A stretch of DNA of 64,000 bases. It comes from Singulisphaera acidiphila DSM 18658. GTDB taxonomy: Bacteria; Planctomycetota; Planctomycetia; Isosphaerales; Isosphaeraceae. Position 1 is the first letter of the stretch; each line of letters begins with the position of its first letter. The position numbers and the translations under genes are program-made. The notes under the pieces are model-generated. The model ran no database searches, was not told the DNA's origin, and worked only from the letters and a program-made list of their open reading frames with translations. Shown here piece after piece: positions 59,146-64,000 of the stretch. The stretch is from the NCBI RefSeq assembly GCF_000242455.2, contig NC_019892.1:186001-250000 (forward strand). Reading direction: 5' to 3'.

Positions 59146-60789
59146 ATGAAGAGGTCCTGGATGATCGGCAGCGACCCTGACTGTGACCTGGTGGTCGATC
59201 ACCAGGCGGTCTCGGCGCGGCACTGCCGGCTGACTTCCGTCGGGAGCACCGGCTGCTACTTGCTCGAAGACTTGGACTCGACCAACGGGACGTTCGTCGA
59301 CGGGCAGCAAGTCACGGCTCCCTTGCGCGTGGGCCCAGAGAATATTATCATGCTTGGCCGATCGCAACGGATGCCATGGCCCGGCGATCTCATTGCGAGC
59401 GAGTTCACTCTGCCCGGTTCGCAGGTTCTCAGGATCGGGCGTGAACCTGATAACGACCTTGTGGTGGATCTGCCGACCGTCTCGAGCTATCACGCTCGGG
59501 TCGTCTGGAGCGGCCGTTCGGACCAGGCGGAAATCGAAGATCTCGGCTCATCGAACGGGACGTCCGTCGGCTCGCCCGATCGCAGGGCCGCGCGGGCCGT
59601 CGTGTCGCCGAACGACACGATCTACCTCGGCACTTATCCGCTCCCGGCCGCCCGTGTCTTCGAAGCGTTGGGCACTCGCCCGGGCGAGTTGCGCGTTGGA
59701 GCCGAGCCGGTGGTGATCGGTCGCGACTCCGGTTGCGATTGGGTGGTGGATCAGGCCGTCGTCTCGAGTCGCCACGCTCGGCTGAGTCGGCGGAACGATG
59801 GCAGCGTCGTGGTTGAGGATCTTGGGTCGTCGAACGGGACCTCGATCAACGACCGCAGAATCGAGCGGGTTGGTATCGCGCAAGTTGGGGATGTGATCGG
59901 GCTTGGGAGCTACCTGTTCGTGCTGTCTGTCGAGCCGATCGGGACGATCCCGATCCAACTGGACCCCGAGACGGTTTCGATGAGGGCGCGGGCCGGTCTC
60001 GAATGGGAGTCGGAGCCGCTCGGCTGGGGGCAAGTCTTGAGGCCGTTGGTCTTCCTTGTGTTGGGGCCGCTTGCAGCCGTGCTGGCGGTGGCATCGGCGG
60101 GGTTTGACCCGAGGTCGCTCCAGAATCCGGAGGAGTGGACCGGCGCAGGGCAGGCGCTCGCGGCGCTCCTCTCGCGGTTAGGGCTGGCGGCTGTCGGTCT
60201 TGGGCTTGTGATTGGTGCCGGGATCGGAGCGAGCACGTTTCCTGCGGCTGAACTTGGCCGTTGGCCGGTGCGCGTGTCGGTGGCGGCGGTGCTCTGCCTG
60301 GTCACTGGCCTGTTGGAATGGGGGACGTTCCGGATCTTGTCAGGGGCGGATCTGGCCGCGTCTTCGGGGCTCGGGCTGCTCTGGCTCGGGGCAGGCGTGG
60401 GGCTCACGCTCGGGCTGATCGTTGCGGCGGTTGCCTCGCGGCCGACGGTGGCTTGGGCGTTGGTGGCGCTCCTGGCTTTCCTCCTGTGGGGGCTGGGCGG
60501 TGACAGTCAGACCTGGCTTGGCCTGCCCGACTGGGCGAAGCGGGCGGCGAGTTTGAACCCGTCGCGCTGGACATTCGAGGGGTTGCTCCTCAACGCATCC
60601 GCACGCGTGCCGGCCCCCACCGGGACGATTGGCGACCTGGCTGAGCCCTACTTCCCGGCCGAGACCGTCCGCACGGGGCCAGTGGCGGTCTTGCTCGCGC
60701 TCGGGGCGATGCTGTTGGGCGGGGGAGTCGTCGCTGCCTTCATCGCGGTGGAGACCCGCCCCCCGCCGGTCGAACGCCCCGCGCCTTGA
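59146..60789 (+). CDS. Triple FHA protein with ABCG-like membrane domain
   Basis: 547 residues. Three FHA domains in about the first 270 residues: IGSDPDCDLVVDH...LDSTNGTFV, IGREPDNDLVVDLPTVSSYHARV...LGSSNGTSV and IGRDSGCDWVVD...SSRHARL...LGSSNGTSI. About five or six TM helices follow from residue 300 (VLRPLVFLVLGPLAAVLAVAS, VSVAAVLCLVTGLLEW). The SLNPSRWTFEGLLLNA stretch and a closing TM pair recall ABCG/ABC2-type permeases that in other bacteria are fused as FHA-ATPase-membrane. Here no ATP-binding cassette (Walker A) is present. The last 50 bases overlap the end of the convergent M48 gene. Confidence 0.87.
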   Translation: MKRSWMIGSDPDCDLVVDHQAVSARHCRLTSVGSTGCYLLEDLDSTNGTFVDGQQVTAPLRVGPENIIMLGRSQRMPWPGDLIASEFTLPGSQVLRIGREPDNDLVVDLPTVSSYHARVVWSGRSDQAEIEDLGSSNGTSVGSPDRRAARAVVSPNDTIYLGTYPLPAARVFEALGTRPGELRVGAEPVVIGRDSGCDWVVDQAVVSSRHARLSRRNDGSVVVEDLGSSNGTSINDRRIERVGIAQVGDVIGLGSYLFVLSVEPIGTIPIQLDPETVSMRARAGLEWESEPLGWGQVLRPLVFLVLGPLAAVLAVASAGFDPRSLQNPEEWTGAGQALAALLSRLGLAAVGLGLVIGAGIGASTFPAAELGRWPVRVSVAAVLCLVTGLLEWGTFRILSGADLAASSGLGLLWLGAGVGLTLGLIVAAVASRPTVAWALVALLAFLLWGLGGDSQTWLGLPDWAKRAASLNPSRWTFEGLLLNASARVPAPTGTIGDLAEPYFPAETVRTGPVAVLLALGAMLLGGGVVAAFIAVETRPPPVERPAP

Positions 60790-61825
60790 GTCGGTCGAGC
60801 CGGTCCCAGGCCGCTGGGTGGGCCCGGTAGTGATTCTCCACGAGCGTCAGGCCCGACTTCGATTCAGGAATGACCCGGCCGTTCCGGAACCCGTTCCGCT
60901 CCGAGAACCCTTGGAGCTTGATGAGGAACATCAGCGTCTCCCGGCGCGTGTGCTCCAATTGAGTCGTCATCCGCTGATAGGCCCATGTGTCGGCCGCGAA
61001 CTCCTGCGCATCGGGATAACCCAGCCCGATCGGGACCATGAGTTGATTCAGCGTGTCGACCCCTTGGGCCTTGCCGGCCGCCTGACCGGCCGCGACCAGG
61101 TTCAGGGCGTGCTTGAGGTCGACGTGGGCAATCTCGTGCCCCAACGCGAACTGCAACGCATAATCCTGCTCGGGCTCGACCGTCTCACCGACCAGCTGAA
61201 ACAAGCCTCTTGAGACGTAGATGTAGCCCCCGGGGAGCGAGAATGCGTTGACCTCGTCGGAGTCGAGTACGGTGAATTTGTACTCAACCTCCTTTCGCGC
61301 CGCCTTCGCGATCAGGGGGTCGCCCGCGCGTTTGAGACGCTGGATATCGCCGTTGGGGTCGGCCAGGTTGCCCGCCAGCACGAGCCCGTGCAACTCCGCG
61401 CCGAGGCGGGCCTCCTCTTGGGGGGTCAGCCGATTGAGGTCAAGCGTGTCGGCCCAGACCGCTCCGGGGGATCGTGCGGCGCGCGGGGCCGAGGTGGAAG
61501 GGGCGGCCTCAACGTTCGCCGCCGGGACCTCGAGTTTTGGGATCACGGTGGCTGGTTCCGGCTCCGGTTCCGGCGGGCCGGGCGGAGTGATTGGCTCCGG
61601 GGTGATCGGGGCGACCTCGTCGCCCGGCGGGACGGTCGGAGGAAGGGCCGATCGCGAGGGCGAAGCTGCGAGGGCCAAAGCCGGCGTGGCCACGTTGCCT
61701 CGTTCTCGATCGCGGCGGATCCCGTCGCGGTAGGACCGGGCTTCCGCCCCCACCAACCAGACGACCAGGGCCGTATAGAGGCTACCGACTACCGCAGCCG
61801 TGGCGTACCTTGATTTTGTTGTCAT
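60740..61825 (-). CDS. M48 family metallopeptidase
   Basis: 361 residues from ATG 61825 (MTTKSRYATAAVVGSLYTALVVWLV, an N-terminal TM or signal anchor), with GGAG upstream. A Pro/Glu-rich linker leads to the catalytic domain: zinc motif H-E-I-A-H with ALGHEIAHVDLKHAL, then a third ligand Glu in AQEFAADTWAYQRM. Typical of BepA/YcaL-type M48 peptidases acting in the cell envelope. Last gene of a minus-strand set; 16 bases separate it from the preceding gene. Confidence 0.9.
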   Translation of the reverse strand: MTTKSRYATAAVVGSLYTALVVWLVGAEARSYRDGIRRDRERGNVATPALALAASPSRSALPPTVPPGDEVAPITPEPITPPGPPEPEPEPATVIPKLEVPAANVEAAPSTSAPRAARSPGAVWADTLDLNRLTPQEEARLGAELHGLVLAGNLADPNGDIQRLKRAGDPLIAKAARKEVEYKFTVLDSDEVNAFSLPGGYIYVSRGLFQLVGETVEPEQDYALQFALGHEIAHVDLKHALNLVAAGQAAGKAQGVDTLNQLMVPIGLGYPDAQEFAADTWAYQRMTTQLEHTRRETLMFLIKLQGFSERNGFRNGRVIPESKSGLTLVENHYRAHPAAWDRLDRLKARGVRPAGGGSPPR

Positions 61826-61841
61826 CCGTGGTCTCCGTCGC

Positions 61842-62834
61842 TCATTGCTCATGGACCCGGGGGGCTCGCCCCTCACCCTGCAGGGTCTCGTTCAATTCAT
61901 CGAGTTGCTGCCTCATGGCCGCGTAGAGCTTCGGATAGGTGGCCCGCTCTGCGCCGATCTCGGGGACACCGAATCGGAGGTTGTACTGTTGCATAAAGAC
62001 GACCAGGTCATGGACCGTCGTCCCGGAGTAGCGATCGAGCTCACCGATAATCAGTTCGACGTCTTTTCGCTTCATCATTTCTTTGGATGCTTCGAGCCGT
62101 CGGATGAAGCGCTTCGCCTCCAGGTAGAGGGTCTCCTTCTCTGGAGAGATGACCTGATCGAGTCTCTCGGCGAGGTCGTGTACGGCGACGCTGAGGGCGG
62201 ACAGCGAATCGCGTGTGGTCTTGCGGTCGAGTTGGAGCTCCAGGACGGCGTCGAGGGCGTGCTCGTAGTTGCGCCGCTGGCTGGCGAACTCGGGTCCGCG
62301 CAAGGCGATCGGCCACTGGCCCGCCGGGATGATCCGCGACAAGGCGATCGTCTCCTGGTTCGGCCCGTAAAAGAACGGGATCTTCCGGACCATGTCGGCG
62401 TCGAGCTCAAACGAGTTCAGCCGATAGGACGAAGGGGGAATTTTCGGCCCGGCGAGTTGCTCGAAGAGAGCGTTGAGCGCGTTCCCTTTGAGCATGTCGT
62501 TTTGATTCGGATTGTTCTCGACCCGGCTGCGGATCAGGTTGAAATTGGCCAGTCGCTCCGCCGTCCTCCTTGCGCGTCGAGCGGCTTTTTCGGCTCGATC
62601 TTGCCGGATCGAGAGGTAGATGTATTCATTGATGCGCATCATAGTGTCGGCGTTGATCGAGTCGGCCTGCGCTGTGTAATAGTTGAACATCCCGGCCCCT
62701 TGGAGGAAGACCCCCTCGCCGCGAAGGATGTCCCCCTGGGGGGTCGACCCTGGCCCGATGAAATTGATCTGGCCGAAGGCCGGGCCCGCGAACGAGCCGA
62801 TCAGGGCCAGGGCTGTCAAGGTGGTTCGCGTCAT
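61842..62834 (-). CDS. Secreted hypothetical protein (helical)
   Basis: 330 residues from ATG 62834 (signal: TTLTALALIGSFAGPAFGQ); an ATG two codons upstream is equally possible. The mature part begins INFIGPGSTPQGDILRGEG and is mostly helical with charged segments (DRAEKAARRARRTAERLANFNL, EMMKRKDVELIIGELDRY). Not recognised. Operon context: between the M48 peptidase and the partial protein upstream (22-base gap), so probably part of one envelope function. Confidence 0.78.
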   Translation of the reverse strand: MTRTTLTALALIGSFAGPAFGQINFIGPGSTPQGDILRGEGVFLQGAGMFNYYTAQADSINADTMMRINEYIYLSIRQDRAEKAARRARRTAERLANFNLIRSRVENNPNQNDMLKGNALNALFEQLAGPKIPPSSYRLNSFELDADMVRKIPFFYGPNQETIALSRIIPAGQWPIALRGPEFASQRRNYEHALDAVLELQLDRKTTRDSLSALSVAVHDLAERLDQVISPEKETLYLEAKRFIRRLEASKEMMKRKDVELIIGELDRYSGTTVHDLVVFMQQYNLRFGVPEIGAERATYPKLYAAMRQQLDELNETLQGEGRAPRVHEQ

Positions 62835-62856
62835 CGACAAAGTCCTTTCGGGCGAC

Positions 62857-64000
62857 TCACCGTGTCGGGATGGAGGGCGTGATCATCTGCTGGATCCGTC
62901 TCTGGCTCTCCGCCTGCGCTGCGATGCTCTGCCTTGTCCCTTCTCCGATCAGGCTGTTGAGCTGATTGCTGAACGCCGCCCACTTCATTTGACTATTTTG
63001 CCGCTGGATGCTTTCGAAGAACCGTTGGAATTGGTTGTAGGCGTGTCCGAGCTTGGGGACTTTCTGCCACTCGTCGTTGTTGCCGAAGCCAGTCGAGACA
63101 CCGGCCGCTGTGACGGTCTGGGTGGCGAATAATACGATGAGCTTCTTCTTGGCGGAGCCACGAACCTCGTTTTTGAAGCTCTCAAACAACTCCAGCCGGA
63201 CGATTCGCGCGGCGCTCTTATTGTTCCCTCTCGACGAATCGGAGACTTTCACCGTCAGGTTCGCGGGTTGCATGATCCAGTCGGGTGAAGTCGGCATCGA
63301 ATCGGCGATCTCCTGCATTTTGCCGAGACTGATGAGCTGATCGGCAAGCTGACGGTCCAACCCCAGCTGATTCGAGTTGCGGAGCCGGACCCGCGCGGAG
63401 TTGGCCGTGAGTTCCAGGTCACTTTCGATGAGGGCGACTTGCAACGAGCCATCCTCCAGTCGCCAGGGGACTTTGCTGACGCAGTAGACCTGCTCCAGGG
63501 TGATCAGCTTCCCGGCGAGTGGTTCCGGGGTCGCCAGCAATTGGCGGAGGGGGACGTTCCGTGAAGAGGGCTTCTCATCGTCCGCGATCGGATCCGGATC
63601 CGGGGCCGGTGCGAGGGCGGTGGCAGGCTTCTCCGGGAACCGGCTGTCGGGCTCGCCTTTCAGCATCGCCGTCCTCTCACCTTGGGACGCGTGAATGTCG
63701 CTCACGACCTTGTCTGGTAGGCTGGGGCCCTCCCTTGGACGTGAGAGATCCACCAGAGCTTCGGATTTAATCCGGGAGTCTGCCGAAGCGTCGATCCTTG
63801 GGGCCGTCGTCTCGAGCGATGGCGATACCTTGACGATCGGGCCGGTTTCGAGGCGAGGTGCCGCGCTCTCTGGCTCGCCGAGCCGCCTCTGAACCAAGGC
63901 GTCGCTCATGTCGTTCCGAGCGATCCGAGCCCTTGCCACCCCCTGCCCCAGCGGGGTTACAGGGGAGTCCTGGCCTGCCGCGACGACCTCGGCGGTTGCC
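62857..64000 (-). CDS. Hypothetical protein, 3' part only (runs off right edge)
   Basis: A minus-strand frame of at least 381 residues ends at 62857. It remains open to base 64000 with no stop, so the true start lies outside the window; an internal GTG at 63939 need not be the start. N-terminal part of the visible sequence is low complexity (about residues 20-150). The last 230 residues are folded: LITLEQVYCVSKVPWRLEDG, LELTANSARVRLRN, KKKLIVLFATQTVTAAGV. First visible gene of the operon with the secreted protein and M48 peptidase. Family unknown. Confidence 0.7.
   Translation of the reverse strand, partial: ATAEVVAAGQDSPVTPLGQGVARARIARNDMSDALVQRRLGEPESAAPRLETGPIVKVSPSLETTAPRIDASADSRIKSEALVDLSRPREGPSLPDKVVSDIHASQGERTAMLKGEPDSRFPEKPATALAPAPDPDPIADDEKPSSRNVPLRQLLATPEPLAGKLITLEQVYCVSKVPWRLEDGSLQVALIESDLELTANSARVRLRNSNQLGLDRQLADQLISLGKMQEIADSMPTSPDWIMQPANLTVKVSDSSRGNNKSAARIVRLELFESFKNEVRGSAKKKLIVLFATQTVTAAGVSTGFGNNDEWQKVPKLGHAYNQFQRFFESIQRQNSQMKWAAFSNQLNSLIGEGTRQSIAAQAESQRRIQQMITPSIPTR

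Noticed and set aside
61800..62882. 360-codon plus-strand frame
   Set aside because: Shadow of the secreted protein gene on the minus strand; the latter has a signal peptide and close operon spacing.

Overview
The window looks like a chromosomal segment of a high-GC planctomycete, most likely of the Isosphaeraceae/Gemmataceae type. Four DUF1559 pseudopilin-like secreted proteins carry the [23 protein letters not shown] start. There is also a DUF1501 protein, a formylglycine-type sulfatase, a ceramidase-like secreted hydrolase, an ECF sigma factor fused to a membrane-anchored domain, FHA proteins, DUF4058, and many Tat/lipoprotein signals. No rRNA, tRNA, CRISPR array or prophage was recognised. 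Both edge genes are cut by the window (1-1351 and 62857-64000, both minus strand).

Layout. 0-9 kb: coiled-coil protein, DUF1501 protein, hexapeptide acetyltransferase, two short-chain dehydrogenases, zinc-ribbon protein, cupin, DUF1648 protein and GNAT. 9-21 kb: acyltransferase-3, tyrosinase, beta-carbonic anhydrase, a heavy-metal RND efflux set (RND pump and adaptor on minus, outer-membrane factor divergent) and secreted Cu/Zn superoxide dismutase; this block is rich in copper/zinc proteins. 21.8-28.6 kb: a two-gene unit made of a very large membrane protein (about 1360 residues) and a patatin-like lipase; the large gene is split by a complete ISAzo13-like insertion sequence. 28.8-36.7 kb: secreted Spy/LTxxQ-like protein, argH followed by a decayed lysA, a secreted HEAT-repeat protein with a receiver-like domain, a sigma-54 activator and a DNA methyltransferase. 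36.7-41.2 kb: a duplicated methyltransferase/DUF4058 block in which each copy has lost the opposite gene. 41-58 kb: SAM methyltransferase, fused ECF sigma factor, DUF1559 proteins, lipase-like lipoprotein, RidA, sulfatase, ceramidase-like protein, response regulator and PLP decarboxylase. 58-64 kb: two FHA proteins facing a three-gene operon that ends in an M48 peptidase.

The most striking theme is genome flux. I found remnants of a TnpB-like zinc ribbon, of a czcA fragment copied from the intact pump gene 4 kb away, of a universal stress protein, of two DDE transposases, of lysA, and of one half of each gene in the duplicated block, plus one intact IS. The best candidates for something undescribed are the large receptor-like membrane protein plus patatin pair at 21.8-28.6 kb, whose frame is restored exactly when the IS and one 3-bp target duplication are removed, and an FHA protein fused to an ABCG-like membrane domain with no ATPase.
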